In this document: one piece after another, positions 8,291 to 18,448 of the stretch
Layout: each line of letters starts with the position of its first letter
Numbering within the stretch: position 1 is the stretch's first letter
Source: Lysinibacillus parviboronicapiens
GTDB taxonomy: Bacteria > Bacillota > Bacilli > Bacillales_A > Planococcaceae
Direction of reading: 5' to 3'
NCBI RefSeq assembly: GCF_003049575.1
Contig: NZ_PYWI01000009.1
Coordinates: forward strand, 62,001-126,000
Length of the DNA stretch: 64,000 bases
Position numbers and translations under genes: made by a program
Notes under the pieces: generated by a model
What the model was told of the DNA's origin: nothing
What the model saw: the letters and a program-made list of their open reading frames with translations, nothing else
Databases searched by the model: none

Positions 8291-8547
8291 CATATACATA
8301 GTATTTTTTCTACAAGTACTGTACTAAATTTGACAATTTATTATTTATTAACTTCGTCTCTGCTGAATTGTAATATACAGACCCATTATTCGGTCCGTAG
8401 CATTACTCCACTTTGCAAATCCTTCAAATGTGATTCCTGAATAATACCATCCTTAACAACTGTGAAATATATTTTTTTGAATCACTTTTTGTATGTTCAT
8501 TTTACTTTATATTTCCTAAAATGGAAATTAGTAGGAAGTATATGTAA
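8291..8547. other. Gene-free stretch with a short coding-like trace
   Basis: On the minus strand about 8347-8452 one frame reads GWYYSGITFEGFAKWSNATD and continues without stop for some 33 codons to TAA. It has no start or ribosome site. It could be the tail of a decayed gene; I do not recognise it. Confidence 0.3.
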
Positions 8548-8658
8548 ATGCGTAAAATCATCAAAAAAGTTACTATCATTTATTTCACCGTAGTAGTTGT
8601 ATTGTGTCTACTCTTGCTATTTTTAAACCCAAGTGCAACTGTAATTAAGATGAATTAG
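8548..8658 (+). CDS. Possible 36-residue membrane peptide
   Basis: The frame encodes MRKIIKKVTII followed by a hydrophobic helix (about residues 9-26) and a short polar end. A basic head followed by a single helix is a typical membrane-peptide layout. GGAAG lies about 10 nt before the ATG, a weak ribosome site. There is no recognised family and no clear terminator, so it remains a candidate. Confidence 0.4.
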   Translation: MRKIIKKVTIIYFTVVVVLCLLLLFLNPSATVIKMN

Positions 8659-8755
8659 ATTAACAAAATTGATATGAGAACAAATCAAAAGAGCATGTTA
8701 TACTCTTATTAAATATCGAAGTTTGAAACTTTTATTGCACAAACCCTAAGAGTAA

Positions 8756-8977
8756 TTACCACTTCTCATTATTTTTATGATTTTTTAAATAAACGTATTC
8801 TGCATTTTTAATTCCTGTCCAATTACTAATAGAATTCAAAATCAACATAAAAATTCCAAATAAAACAAACCCCACCTTGTAATGGCCTAAGAAAAATAGA
8901 ACAAACGCCGCAGCCAATATTGATATCATTAATACTATTACCAATACATGTAATTTTCCATTCTTCTTGTCATTCAT
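8756..8977 (-). CDS. Small two-helix membrane protein
   Basis: A 73-residue protein with a polar lysine-rich head (MNDKKNGK), two hydrophobic helices (about 10-30 and 34-50) and a charged tail. AGAGGTTG lies about 6 nt before the ATG. No family recognised. It stands alone between relic-rich intergenic stretches. Confidence 0.6.
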   Translation of the reverse strand: MNDKKNGKLHVLVIVLMISILAAAFVLFFLGHYKVGFVLFGIFMLILNSISNWTGIKNAEYVYLKNHKNNEKW

Positions 8978-9204
8978 ACACTCAACCTCTTATTAAATCG
9001 ATTTTTCCGTAGCTTTTACAACGCCAGTCGAAAAGGAAATCTTCGAAGTGAGGATTCACTTCTTTTTCCATAACATAGTTCTCCATTCATTTTTTCTATA
9101 CTTTACCACTTAATTAGATTTTGCTCATTCATTTGTTTGAAATTTCAAAAATATATAGTTGACTTAAATATTTTTCTTTTTCAAAAGTCTATTGCTCTGT
9201 AATT

Positions 9205-9233
9205 TAAAACCAAATTGGGGGCCCTACGCCCCC
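9205..9233 (-). terminator. GC-rich hairpin at the end of the HTH gene
   Basis: GGGGG at 9217-9221 pairs with CCCCC at 9229-9233 and overlaps the stop codon; a TTTT lies a few bases beyond for leftward transcripts. Confidence 0.4.
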
Positions 9234-9463
9234 ATTAACATTTGTTTAACTATCCAGTCTTTTGTACATTTCATGTGCTTGCCAATCGCTCGCATACTAT
9301 TCCCATCTAACAATCTGTGAAGAACTTCTACCTCCCTATCTCCAATCACGTATGAGATGCGTTTTTGTACCTCAGCAGACTTTTGCTCGTATTCCTTAAT
9401 ACGATAATTCAATGCATAAACTCGTCGCTGCAACTCTGTAAATACTCCGATCACTTGTACCAC
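9224..9463 (-). CDS. Small helix-turn-helix protein, phage-like
   Basis: A 79-residue protein. Residues 1-40 form a charged helix (LQRRVYALNYRIKEYEQKSA), and residues 42-75 form a sigma-70 region 4 or LuxR-like helix-turn-helix (DREVEVLHRLLDGNSMRAIG). The start is GTG, with GAAGG 7 nt before it. Proteins of this size and layout are common as late regulators in Bacillus prophages, but no other phage gene is intact nearby. It may be a leftover of an excised element. Confidence 0.55.
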   Translation of the reverse strand: MVQVIGVFTELQRRVYALNYRIKEYEQKSAEVQKRISYVIGDREVEVLHRLLDGNSMRAIGKHMKCTKDWIVKQMLMGA

Positions 9464-9645
9464 CGGATGCCTTCGGTGTTTGAATTGGTTTCTGTCACGC
9501 CCATTTTTACTAAACTAGTGAAGTGTTTTTCTGTCAAGGATGAAAAATATTTACGGGTTTGCAAGTTACATTAAGGGTTTATTTGAATTTTCAAGCCATT
9601 TAAGTTGAGTTAACAAGGATTATTAGTGTGATGATAAACTCCTAA

Positions 9646-11312
9646 TCACATAGTTTTCTTCTTTAATATATACGGTAGCACCTCTAACAACCGTCCACGC
9701 GTGATAGGGTCTTCATAATTCCATGTAGCATCCATAAAATGAATCTTACCGGGAGTTAACTCGACTATAGCCGCGATCTGTGGACAGTGAGCAACTGTTT
9801 GCAATTCTTTGCGAGAAGCCAAGATGAAATTGCGATCTCCAGCATAGTGTTTCATTTGATGCTGCTTAATTTCTACCCATGCTTGCCCTTGCTCGATTAG
9901 GTGCATCACTTGGGTAGAGGGGCGAAAGCCAAGTGATTCATACAAGGAGGCGGCCAATCCGTTTTGGCCCATAATATAAAATTTTGTACCTAACTTAAGA
10001 TAAACAGTAGCCGTCTCCCCAGCAATATAAGCATCTGCTAATTGTTGACGTACCAGTCTTACTTTGTCCTCATATGTAGTAATCCACTTCTCCGCCGCTT
10101 TACTACGTTCAAATAGTTTAGCGATATACCGTAATCGCTCAAATAGTTTAAACTTATTGTCCAACACAACAGTAGGAGCAATTGCATCAAGTACTGTAAA
10201 TCGTGCGCATGATGATGATAGCTAAGCAACACTATCTCAGGCTGCAACTGTGCTATTTTATCGGGATCTGCCCAGTACCCGATATTTTGAATATTTCGTA
10301 ACTTATTGTGATAAATCACATTATCTTTCATAGAGATGGCCGCTCCTATAGGGGATATGCCTAGCACTAGTAATTCTCCGAGTGTATATTTGCCATCCGT
10401 CACAATACGCGTTGCATTTTTAGGAATATGAACTTTTCTGCCAAGTGAATCGATAACTGTTCTTTGCTGAGTATGTAGATGGATATTGGCATATTCACGC
10501 GGAGTGTTTCCAGTTAATTTACGAAAGCATCTGCTGAAATAGTATTCATCCTTGAACCCAATTTGTCGAGATATTTTGCTCAATGGCTCAGTGGAATTGC
10601 AAAGAAGTTTTTTTGCGTGCTTTATACGTAAATGGACCAAATAATCAGTTGGTTTTTGGCCAGTTAATGTTTTAAACTGTTGACTATATTGCCATCTGAC
10701 CATTCCGGCCATGTTAGCTAGTTGTTCTACAGTTAAGTCTTCATCGTAATGCTGTTCCATATAATGTACAGTATGTTGGATCATTTTTAACTTTTCTTCG
10801 TTCTTTTGCAAATGGGAAGCTTGCTGGTCTAACTGTGCCATCATACCTAGAATAAGCTGAAGTCTACCTTGCATCATAGCTATTTCTGATGCGGAAAGCG
10901 AGGAGCGAAACTGATTCTTCCTGTCTGCTTCATGTCCTAATACTTGCTTGACTCTAGAAAATAAAAGATTATAGGGATAACCACAAAGCAAAGGTGAATG
11001 AGCAACCGGATTCAAAGTCATTCCCTCTACTTCAAAGGTTTCAAAGGTAAAGCGCACAAGCTCTCCCTCCCCATTGCTTGGTTCCACCGTGTAACGTTGT
11101 GCTGGTAAAACTAGAATGCAACTTCCTTGTCGCAGATCGATTGCAATTTTATCTATATACAGCCTTATGCCATGACTAAGTGCTATCAATAATGTGCATA
11201 AATTTGTTTCATTGTTATTTATTCCCCTATTATGGCTAATCGCTGAGATCGTCTGGTCAACTTGAAACCTATCATAGTGTTGTAGCCTAATATACAAGGA
11301 TGCTAGATTCAT
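9646..11312 (-). pseudogene. btr: Btr-like AraC regulator with fused siderophore-binding domain, frameshifted
   Basis: Two overlapping frames together give one protein of about 555 residues, the usual length for B. subtilis Btr (about 529). The first (11312-10059) holds an N-terminal sensor region, a two-HTH AraC domain (EQLANMAGMVRWQYSQQF and ISRQIGFKDEYYFSRCF) and the start of a periplasmic-binding domain. The second (from about 10190 to 9646, running -1) holds the rest: IAPTVVLDNK, FYIMGQNGLAASLYESLGF and so on. The break is near 10180-10195 and fits loss of one base. Btr activates siderophore-uptake genes when its fused domain binds ferric siderophore. The ATG at 11312 follows GGGAG; a Fur box lies upstream at 11337. 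Confidence 0.75.
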
Positions 11313-11336
11313 AAGCAACTCCCTAACTATCGAAAT

Positions 11337-11351
11337 TGATTATCATTATCA
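11337..11351 (-). promoter_or_regulatory. Fur box before the Btr-like gene
   Basis: TGATTATCATTATCA differs from the 7-1-7 Fur consensus TGATAATNATTATCA at one position. It lies 25 nt before the start codon, where Fur-Fe would block transcription. Confidence 0.75.
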
Positions 11352-11453
11352 TTTAATATAACATATAATGACCCGCTTTCAACTATAGCTCAGCTTTAAT
11401 AGTTCGAGTATGTGCTACTTTAGAAAACTAACGGTTTAAACAGATACAATTTC

Positions 11454-12416
11454 TTACGTCCGTTGCATCCATTGTGGCAGCTCTTTAAACAATTGCTCCA
11501 AAGCTAACAAGTTATCTGTATTCCATTCAGCAGAAGCAACGTAAACATTTCCCTTTTGGACTGCTGGCAGAGTTCCCCATAGCGGGCTTCTTTGTAGTAG
11601 GCGGTCAGATTCTGTTTTACTTTCATCATCATTATCTTGTATAAGTACAAACAAATGATCACCAGCAAACTCTGGAAGCACCTCTTCTGAAACCTCAACG
11701 AAAGATACCCCTTTTTGATTAATAATATTTTTCTGTACAGCTGGTGGGATGGCAAAGCCGTTGTCTCCATAAATAATGGCACCAAGTGAACGATTGCCCA
11801 TAACATAAAGCGTTTTACCTAACTGGTAGAAAACTGTTGCTGTCTCCCCTTCTGCTAATTGAAGCTTATCCCACATTTCTTGCGACTGTGTTTCAAACTT
11901 AGCAATCAATTGAGCTGCCTCTTTCTGTTGGCCAAAGATATTTCCCATCTCCTTTACACGTTCTGCATAAGGAAGAGCCGGGTTAAATGGGATAGTAGGA
12001 GCAATTTTCGACAATGCCTCATTTTGCTCTGCATCCGCATTGTAATAACTATTTATAATCAGATCCGGTTTTAAAGTTAGAATCATCTCTAAATCACCTG
12101 GATGTCCAACATCAACTATTCCTGCCGTTTTACCTTCATAGTAACTATGATTAGCATGGATAAGATTACTACCAACGATTGGAATATCCATCACCAAGAA
12201 ATCACCAAGCGTCGGACCAATATAAACGACCCGTTTGGGATGTGCAGGTATTTCAACTTGTTCACCTTTAATCGTTGTATATTGTATTGTTTTCTCGCTT
12301 TCCTCTACCTGCACATCAGATGCATTGCCTCCAGTATTACTACATGCCGATAATATTAGCAACAGGAGGAACACCCCCGCCCATATTATAATTCGCTTTC
12401 CACGATGCTTCTTCAC
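11454..12416 (-). CDS. Iron-siderophore ABC transporter substrate-binding lipoprotein (FeuA-like)
   Basis: A 320-residue lipoprotein: signal segment with lipobox LSAC (Cys at about 25), then a class III periplasmic-binding fold of two lobes. Recognisable blocks include IPAHPKRVVYIG, LKPDLIINSYYN and GETATVFYQLGKTLYVMG. It would hold a ferric siderophore on the outer face of the membrane. No permease or ATPase gene lies beside it, so it must use one encoded elsewhere. The start is GTG with AAAGGGG upstream. The Fur box at 12449 and the adjacent Btr-like regulator support iron control. Confidence 0.85.
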   Translation of the reverse strand: MKKHRGKRIIIWAGVFLLLLILSACSNTGGNASDVQVEESEKTIQYTTIKGEQVEIPAHPKRVVYIGPTLGDFLVMDIPIVGSNLIHANHSYYEGKTAGIVDVGHPGDLEMILTLKPDLIINSYYNADAEQNEALSKIAPTIPFNPALPYAERVKEMGNIFGQQKEAAQLIAKFETQSQEMWDKLQLAEGETATVFYQLGKTLYVMGNRSLGAIIYGDNGFAIPPAVQKNIINQKGVSFVEVSEEVLPEFAGDHLFVLIQDNDDESKTESDRLLQRSPLWGTLPAVQKGNVYVASAEWNTDNLLALEQLFKELPQWMQRT

Positions 12417-12448
12417 ACTTTGTTGCCCCTTTCCTTCTTACACTTAAT

Positions 12449-12463
12449 TGAAAATGATTATCA
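12449..12463 (-). promoter_or_regulatory. Fur box before the siderophore-binding lipoprotein
   Basis: TGAAAATGATTATCA differs from TGATAATNATTATCA at one position and lies about 33 nt before the GTG start. Confidence 0.8.
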
Positions 12464-13353
12464 TTTACGGCATTGTTATAGCTTGTGGGAAATGGGGAAA
12501 CAATGGAAAAAACGCAATAATTTATTTGGATAAATGTCAATAGCATGAATAGAAAAAGCTTCAATTTGTCCCGTATAAAAAAATATTTAACAGCTTCGAT
12601 GTCATTCTCAGTGTCCAACCATCTTTAATGTTCTAGAAACGCTCACATGAAAAGTGAATAATTCACAAATTAGATGCATTATGCATCTGGGAAAAAACCC
12701 AAACTAAAAATAATCAAAGCCCAAGCTCAACATGAATTGAGACCTGGGCTTTTGAGGGTTGGTTACCCTATGACAAGATTACCTTATTAGATTACTACAT
12801 CGTTCTGAACAAATAATGAACAAAAAGGTTGATTATTTACAAGTAATAGTCCAAGAAAGTGACATAAAACCTCTTGCTACGATGGCAAAGCCATTGTTTT
12901 CATAGCTTAGATGCATATATGTTTCGTCATGAACAAAGTAGGAATTAATGAATTACCAATAACTATAGCCCAATAAATATTAAAGAAACTATAATAAAAA
13001 AAGCTATTATTAAACTTTTTACTTATTTTAAAGATATCTTTCTTCTCTAACTCCTCAAATACTTGATTTAGTATCTATTTCTTCTCCTCCTTTATATTGT
13101 TTGGATTTGGATAACAAAAAGTGTTAGGATTTTATTCACTTTTTCGTTGTCTTTAATTATGGATTTTATTCTCTTGAGCATGCGAAGTTATAACCACAAT
13201 ATTAACCGCAGCAGTATCATTAGTTGTACCATATTGGCCAGAGAAATCACGGTTGTCTATTACTGGGTAACCACATGCTCTCGAACGTGTTTATGGTCAG
13301 TCGTGGTCTGTCTATCCTTAATTTTTATCGCCTGTTCCTATACGATAATTAAA
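12464..13353. other. 890-bp stretch without an intact gene
   Basis: It holds the hairpin repeat at 12718-12780. At about 13160-13280 (minus strand) a stop-free stretch reads YPVIDNRDFSGQYGTTNDTA and onward, about 38 codons without a start, which looks like a fragment of a lost gene. A plus-strand frame at 13147-13362 in the same place has no ribosome site. Confidence 0.4.
12718..12780 (+). repeat. Hairpin plus conserved 20-mer, copy 1
   Basis: AAGCCCA-CTCAA and TTGAG-TGGGCTTTT form a hairpin, followed by GGTTACCCTATGACAAGATT at 12761-12780. The same 20 bases after a similar hairpin recur at 20198-20217. Confidence 0.65.
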
Positions 13354-14106
13354 TTAGTATGAATTATTTCTATAAAACTCCATAGCCTCTTTTAAAAATT
13401 TTTGCTCCTTTGCTGTAAAAGGATTTGGAAATGACAATGATTCTGTGGATGGCAGCTTTTCTTCAACCAAATCTAAATTTCCTTTCAAAGTTTCATCCAT
13501 AAGCAATAGCAGTGTTTCAATAGTTTCTTGTGTTTCTTTCGAAGACGGTATAGCATCAGTAGACGTTAAATGTTTGATTTCAGATAAAACTTTCGTCCAT
13601 TTTTTATCTAAATCAATTTCTTCGGATTTTTTTATATTAAATAATTCATCAGTTATATCTTTAGAAAAGTGCTCTTTAAACCATTTTTCTGTATATGCTT
13701 CAAACATTAATTTTTGAAGCATCACACAAAATATTTCAATATTGATGATTTCCTCATCTTCTATTGTTTCCATAAGATGGTTTAAATCGGATAATATATT
13801 AGTAATCTCAAACTTTTTTGCTTCAAATAAGTGCTTTTGGTGTTTTAAAGATTTTAATATAACCTCGCCTTCAACAGTGTTTTTTTGAAGCATGATTTTA
13901 ATATCCTTTAGGGATAATCCAAGAAACTGCAAGGATTTAATGTTTTGTAGAATAGTTAAATCCTCTTTTGAATATCGTCGATGTCCACCCTCTGTATAAT
14001 CACGCGGTTTAAGTAGGTCTATACTGTCATAATATCTAAGCGTTCTAATGCTCACACCAGACTTTTGCACAAGTTCCCCAATTGTAAATACACCTTTTCC
14101 CAACAA
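13354..14106 (-). CDS. MerR family transcriptional regulator
   Basis: A 250-residue protein with an N-terminal MerR winged helix (FTIGELVQKSGVSIRTLRYY then GGHRRYSKEDL, residues about 7-55), a dimerising coil (about 80-120) and a long C-terminal ligand-binding region rich in acidic and aromatic residues, as in TipA-like activators. The inducer is unknown. The start is TTG with AGGAGAGG upstream. It follows the DUF4870 gene by 49 bp on the same strand and may control that operon. Confidence 0.8.
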   Translation of the reverse strand: MLGKGVFTIGELVQKSGVSIRTLRYYDSIDLLKPRDYTEGGHRRYSKEDLTILQNIKSLQFLGLSLKDIKIMLQKNTVEGEVILKSLKHQKHLFEAKKFEITNILSDLNHLMETIEDEEIINIEIFCVMLQKLMFEAYTEKWFKEHFSKDITDELFNIKKSEEIDLDKKWTKVLSEIKHLTSTDAIPSSKETQETIETLLLLMDETLKGNLDLVEEKLPSTESLSFPNPFTAKEQKFLKEAMEFYRNNSY

Positions 14107-14155
14107 ATAACCTCTCCTTTTGTTCCTAAATTGAACCTAAAAATCCTTTGTTTTT

Positions 14156-14488
14156 TCAGACTTTAAAGTAACGTATAACGGGGTAAGAAAACTTTTTCCC
14201 TTTTAACGTATAAATTGTTGCAATTATAATTAATATTGTTTCAAGTATAATAAGTGCAAATGAAAGAACAGAAGCCGCACTCCATTTTGTAGAAATAAGA
14301 GTTAATAACAAAAAGACTGGGAAGAAAGTAAAATGAAGGTTCATCCCTTCTTTTGCATGATCGGCAAAATATTTATTTCTATCCTTTGATACCAAGTATA
14401 CTAATATAGGTAACACAAAAGTTAATAATAGCGAGAACAGATGCATTAAACTTGCCAATCCTCTATTTAATAGACTCTCTTTTTTCAT
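14156..14488 (-). CDS. DUF4870 membrane protein
   Basis: A 110-residue protein with three hydrophobic segments and the family pattern LASLMHLFSLL near the N-terminus and FADHAKEGMNLHFTF in the middle (Tic20-like fold). Function is not known. GGAGG precedes the ATG by about 9 nt. First gene of a two-gene unit with the MerR regulator. Confidence 0.75.
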   Translation of the reverse strand: MKKESLLNRGLASLMHLFSLLLTFVLPILVYLVSKDRNKYFADHAKEGMNLHFTFFPVFLLLTLISTKWSAASVLSFALIILETILIIIATIYTLKGKKFSYPVIRYFKV

Positions 14489-14874
14489 AAAACTGCGCCT
14501 CCAATAGCGTAAATTATTTAGTTGTTACCTTTTAATTTAGTAACTACATTCATCATAAAAGGTGACGCTACTGGAGATTCAAGTACAAAATTAATTTTAA
14601 TCTAATCAATCTTTATTTAACCACTTCTTTGTTGGTCAGATGTGCTGATAAAAAACGCCGAACATGACTTCAACATCGTGTCTATGTCTATGTCTAATTG
14701 AACACTAAGAAAAGAATTGGATGCCTATATTCATTCCTATAATCACAACGTATATAGGCAAAATTAAAAAATCTAAGTCCTTAGTTCAATACCGGACTCA
14801 GATTTTAGAAGTTGCTTAAATTATTTGTCTAACTTTTTTTGGGGTAGATCAGTTTTGCTCACAGTCTTTTTTAC
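14489..14874. other. Intergenic stretch, no gene seen
   Basis: A hairpin-like stretch (TCTAAGTCCTTAGTTC...GGACTCAGATTTTAG) lies near 14770-14808 and may terminate the leftward or rightward unit. Nothing else stands out. Confidence 0.35.
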
Positions 14875-15663
<789 letters not shown>

Positions 15664-15676
15664 TTAGTCCTCCTTT

Positions 15677-16534
15677 TTATCCTTTAGCAATTCCTAACAT
15701 GATGCCAGCAGCGACTATAAAGACAATACCAATAATGATTGCTATGAATTGCCGTTTTGTTTTTTTCTCCCCTAATATAAAAATCCCGCCCAAAGTCGAG
15801 ATTACTATGCCCATTTGAGAAAGGGAAAAGCTAGTTGCTACTCCTACACGTGGCTGAGAAATAAATAAAAACATATTTCCAGCCGCCCAAATTAAACCAG
15901 GAATTATATTGCGAATGGCATATTTATTAAATGGTTTATGCTTAAATGTTAATAAAATTCCGCCAAGAACCATTCCGATTGCTTGCGGCAATAAAGCAGA
16001 CCATCCACTTACATTAAATAGACGTATAATTACTACATATACTAAATAGCCAAAGGTTGAAACTAATAAAATCATAATTCCTTTTTTAAAATTATTGACT
16101 TGTTCTTTTTCTTTCTCTTCAGGATTTTGAAGCGTTGTGAGAATGATACCAACAATGATACTAAAAAGTGCAAGAATACCTAACACAACTGATATTGTTG
16201 TAGACCATTCATGAAATACAATCACTCCGAATAAAGTTGTTGATACCAATTGAAGCCCAGTCGAAATAGGCATTGTTTTGGAAACACCCATTAAATCAAT
16301 ACTTTTCAATTGATTTGCTTGTCCTAATGCCCAAAATAAACCTGATACAATTCCTACACCGATAACTAAAGGTGTTAAAACAGGTTTTACAAAAATATAA
16401 ATGGCTATAGAGAAAATAAGGGCGCCCAAAGTTGTACCTAAAACTTGACTATATGGTCCTCCGCCAAGTTTAACATTAAATAACACAATGCTTCCCCAAA
16501 ATAGAGCAGGTAAAATTGCTAGGAAGATATCCAT
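15677..16534 (-). CDS. glcU: Glucose uptake protein GlcU
   Basis: A 285-residue membrane protein with about ten helices, opening with ILPALFWGSIVLFNVKLGGG, as in the GRP sugar-uptake family. GlcU brings glucose in by proton symport, and its gene precedes gdh in Bacillus, as here. GAAAGG lies about 9 nt before the ATG. I could not see a clear sigma-G promoter upstream, although the operon is sigma-G-dependent in B. subtilis. Confidence 0.9.
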   Translation of the reverse strand: MDIFLAILPALFWGSIVLFNVKLGGGPYSQVLGTTLGALIFSIAIYIFVKPVLTPLVIGVGIVSGLFWALGQANQLKSIDLMGVSKTMPISTGLQLVSTTLFGVIVFHEWSTTISVVLGILALFSIIVGIILTTLQNPEEKEKEQVNNFKKGIMILLVSTFGYLVYVVIIRLFNVSGWSALLPQAIGMVLGGILLTFKHKPFNKYAIRNIIPGLIWAAGNMFLFISQPRVGVATSFSLSQMGIVISTLGGIFILGEKKTKRQFIAIIIGIVFIVAAGIMLGIAKG

Positions 16535-17009
16535 TTATATAGACCTTTCTATATTTAAATTTCATATTTCTAAGAAGGATTGAACAATATTTTTCACTTC
16601 TCCCCTTTAATAAATTTCTCACCTCATTCCACATTCCTATTCTTTCACTGTTTTTGATTTCTAAACAAAAAATCTTTTTATCTTATTAAACCCTAAATGG
16701 TAAATTTTTTAGATTTTAAATTGATTAAGTACAGCTTAAGCTCTCCTACTTCAAAGTATCGCATCTTCTATTTATTTGGCTGTTGTTCGGTTTTGTTACT
16801 ACACTGTCACTATAAACCTGTTAACGAATCTAGTTATCTTTCATTCTCATGTACTTACACAATTTAAATCTGTTTGCCCTTCTAAGTTGTGGTATAATAC
16901 TGTAGTATGCAACATCAAAGGGCATAATCAATTCTAGGCTGTAGCGTTTGATCACGCTGCGGTTTTTTTATGTTAAAATTTACATAAATTACATATTAAG
17001 GTGATTTAA
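16535..17009. other. Intergenic stretch with a possible short transcript
   Basis: Around 16895 the sequence TATAAT could serve as a -10 box, but the -35 is weak. About 40 nt later comes the terminator at 16934, so a very short RNA could be made. No gene is seen. Confidence 0.3.
16934..16969 (+). terminator. Terminator, ggctgtagcg family
   Basis: CTGTAGCG and CGCTGCGG form an 8-bp stem with G-T pairs around TTTGATCA, followed by seven T. It is nearly identical to the element at 17217. Confidence 0.7.
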
Positions 17010-17197
17010 ATGATATTTATCAGAAAATACTTATATATTTTTTACTTCGTACTATTGTTTTTACTTTTATCAGTTGGAGATTATTTCAAAAAAGGTAATT
17101 GGGATTTGCGAGAAAATTTTTTTATTCCTTATTTGCGACAATTGTTTATGCATTTATAACATGGGCATGGGATAGTAAAAAATATGAAAAGAAATAG
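17010..17197 (+). pseudogene. Small two-helix membrane protein, frameshifted in a T-tract
   Basis: The first frame (ATG 17010, AAGGTG 6 nt before) reads MIFIRKYLYIFYFVLLF...GDYFKKGNWDLREN. After the 7-T tract near 17123 the sense continues in another frame as FFYSLFATIVYAFITWAWDS and ends SKKYEKK at 17197. One extra T would restore a single 62-residue protein with two hydrophobic helices. It lies between two almost identical terminators. It is either a pseudogene, a phase-variable gene or a homopolymer sequencing error. Confidence 0.55.
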
Positions 17198-17216
17198 CAT
17201 GTTGTTCAGTTAATCT

Positions 17217-17252
17217 CTAGGCTGTAGCGTTTGATCACACTGCGGTTTTTTT
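17217..17252 (+). terminator. Terminator, ggctgtagcg family
   Basis: Same element as at 16934 with one base change in the right arm (CACTGCGG). It follows the frameshifted small gene directly. Confidence 0.7.
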
Positions 17253-17764
17253 CGTGCTTTCAAACTATGCTCTCCCTTCCCCAATTTATTTCTTCTGCTA
17301 CACAATATCTTTCGATTAATCTTCAACACGCTCCCAAACAACTTCTTCATCAATAACTCTAAAGCCACGATACGCCATGTACTTCTTGTCCTTCAACCGT
17401 AACTCCTGCACGCATCAAATTATGACGAAGGCTTTATGTCCTTTTCGCTCTCGAAATCAATGTCCACCATCACCTTAAATGCTTATCGCCCTTTCTACTG
17501 TACAACTTCTTCCATCCTAATATTGGTAGTTATCTAATATATCTCTCGCTGTATTAGGTGTTTCTACTACGGAATTATGTCTTGGTATATAAATTCACCA
17601 TCGTTAACAATTTTTCTTTTGAAAAAATTTCTACTAATTAAACCATATATTTCTTTAATAAATAAAATTGTGATTAATAAGACTAGAGAGTGTAACAGTG
17701 TACTACATATTATGAAAATGTAATCTGCAGATTATAATTTTTTATTTGCAAGGAGGTGAATTAA
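17253..17764. other. Gene-free stretch with decayed coding traces
   Basis: On the minus strand at about 17315-17450 two frames show coding-like text without a start: KDKKYMAYRGFRVIDEEVVW ending in TAA, and LRHNLMRAGVTVEGQEVHGV in the next frame. This looks like a broken gene of unknown, possibly phage, origin. Confidence 0.35.
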
Positions 17765-18106
17765 ATGCCTTTAACTACTGGTCCAATTGAAAATACAGGA
17801 AATCAACCAGCTAATGCAACTAGTGTTCGTGTCAAAATTCTCAATCTTAGTGGAGGTTTATTAACTGGAGTAGTAAGAGTTTTTAGACTAAACGGCTCAA
17901 GACGATTATTGTCAACAACTCCTTTTGCCGCAATTGCTAATGGTTCTACTTTTGTAACTCCTGGTGTAGGAGGTGCTGCTCAATATGAAGTTGAAATTGT
18001 CCCAAATCAAAATGGCGGAATATATAGCGTTTATGGACGAACAGCTTCAGGTGTTATCATTACTGCCCAACGGTTTGTAAACTCAGAATTAACGCAGATT
18101 CTTTAA
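17765..18106 (+). CDS. Beta-rich hypothetical protein, possibly surface or spore associated
   Basis: A 113-residue protein with no signal peptide, low charge and many Gly, Thr, Asn and Val residues in short alternating strands. It begins MPLTTGPIENTGNQPANATS and ends FVNSELTQIL. From memory, similar proteins occur in the B. cereus group and lack an assigned role; the composition suggests a beta-sandwich on the cell or spore surface (inference). AAGGAGGTG sits 6 nt before the ATG, an excellent ribosome site. A terminator follows. Confidence 0.65.
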   Translation: MPLTTGPIENTGNQPANATSVRVKILNLSGGLLTGVVRVFRLNGSRRLLSTTPFAAIANGSTFVTPGVGGAAQYEVEIVPNQNGGIYSVYGRTASGVIITAQRFVNSELTQIL

Positions 18107-18123
18107 TGTTAAAGTTAATATCG

Positions 18124-18154
18124 AAAAGCCTTATACTCAGTTATAAGGCTTTTC
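18124..18154 (+). terminator. Rho-independent terminator
   Basis: AAAAGCCTTATA and TATAAGGCTTTT form a perfect 12-bp stem just after the stop of the beta-rich protein. Confidence 0.8.
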
Positions 18155-18332
18155 ATTTATAATCATCTTCTTTCTCTTGTTTTACGTCGAGATACATAAT
18201 TGAAAAAATACTGTAGAAATGCTGTTGTGGATGAACAAGTTTGACTTAGAAACACCAGTTACATTAGTTGTAAATCAAGAATTTGGTGGTAAAGCATTAG
18301 GTCGACAAGATTATGAAGTAAGCAATAGAAAT
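18155..18332 (+). other. Coding-like trace, possible phage tail-gene relic
   Basis: The frame from 18219 contains DLETPVTLVVNQEFGGKALG and stops after the next terminator. The text resembles the C-terminal end of phage tail proteins, but it has no ribosome site. I treat it as a relic. Confidence 0.3.
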
Positions 18333-18372
18333 AAAAAAAGTCACTCATTCCTTTTCAAATGAGTGACTTTTT
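18333..18372. terminator. Bidirectional terminator
   Basis: AAAAGTCACTCATT and AATGAGTGACTTTT form a long stem with A- and T-tracts. It lies past the end of the VanZ gene on the minus strand. A very similar stem is at 53425. Confidence 0.75.
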
Positions 18373-18448
18373 AATGCTCCGTTATTTTACTTTAACTAGT
18401 TGTCTTAAAACGATGTTCGAATAGAATAACTCTTGAGATGCTTTAAGC

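Noticed and set aside
13147-13362. 71-codon plus-strand frame
   Set aside because: No ribosome site; the minus strand reads more like a gene fragment at the same place.
16535-17009. Possible small RNA ending at the 16934 terminator
   Set aside because: Only a -10-like TATAAT is present; the -35 is too weak to support a promoter call.
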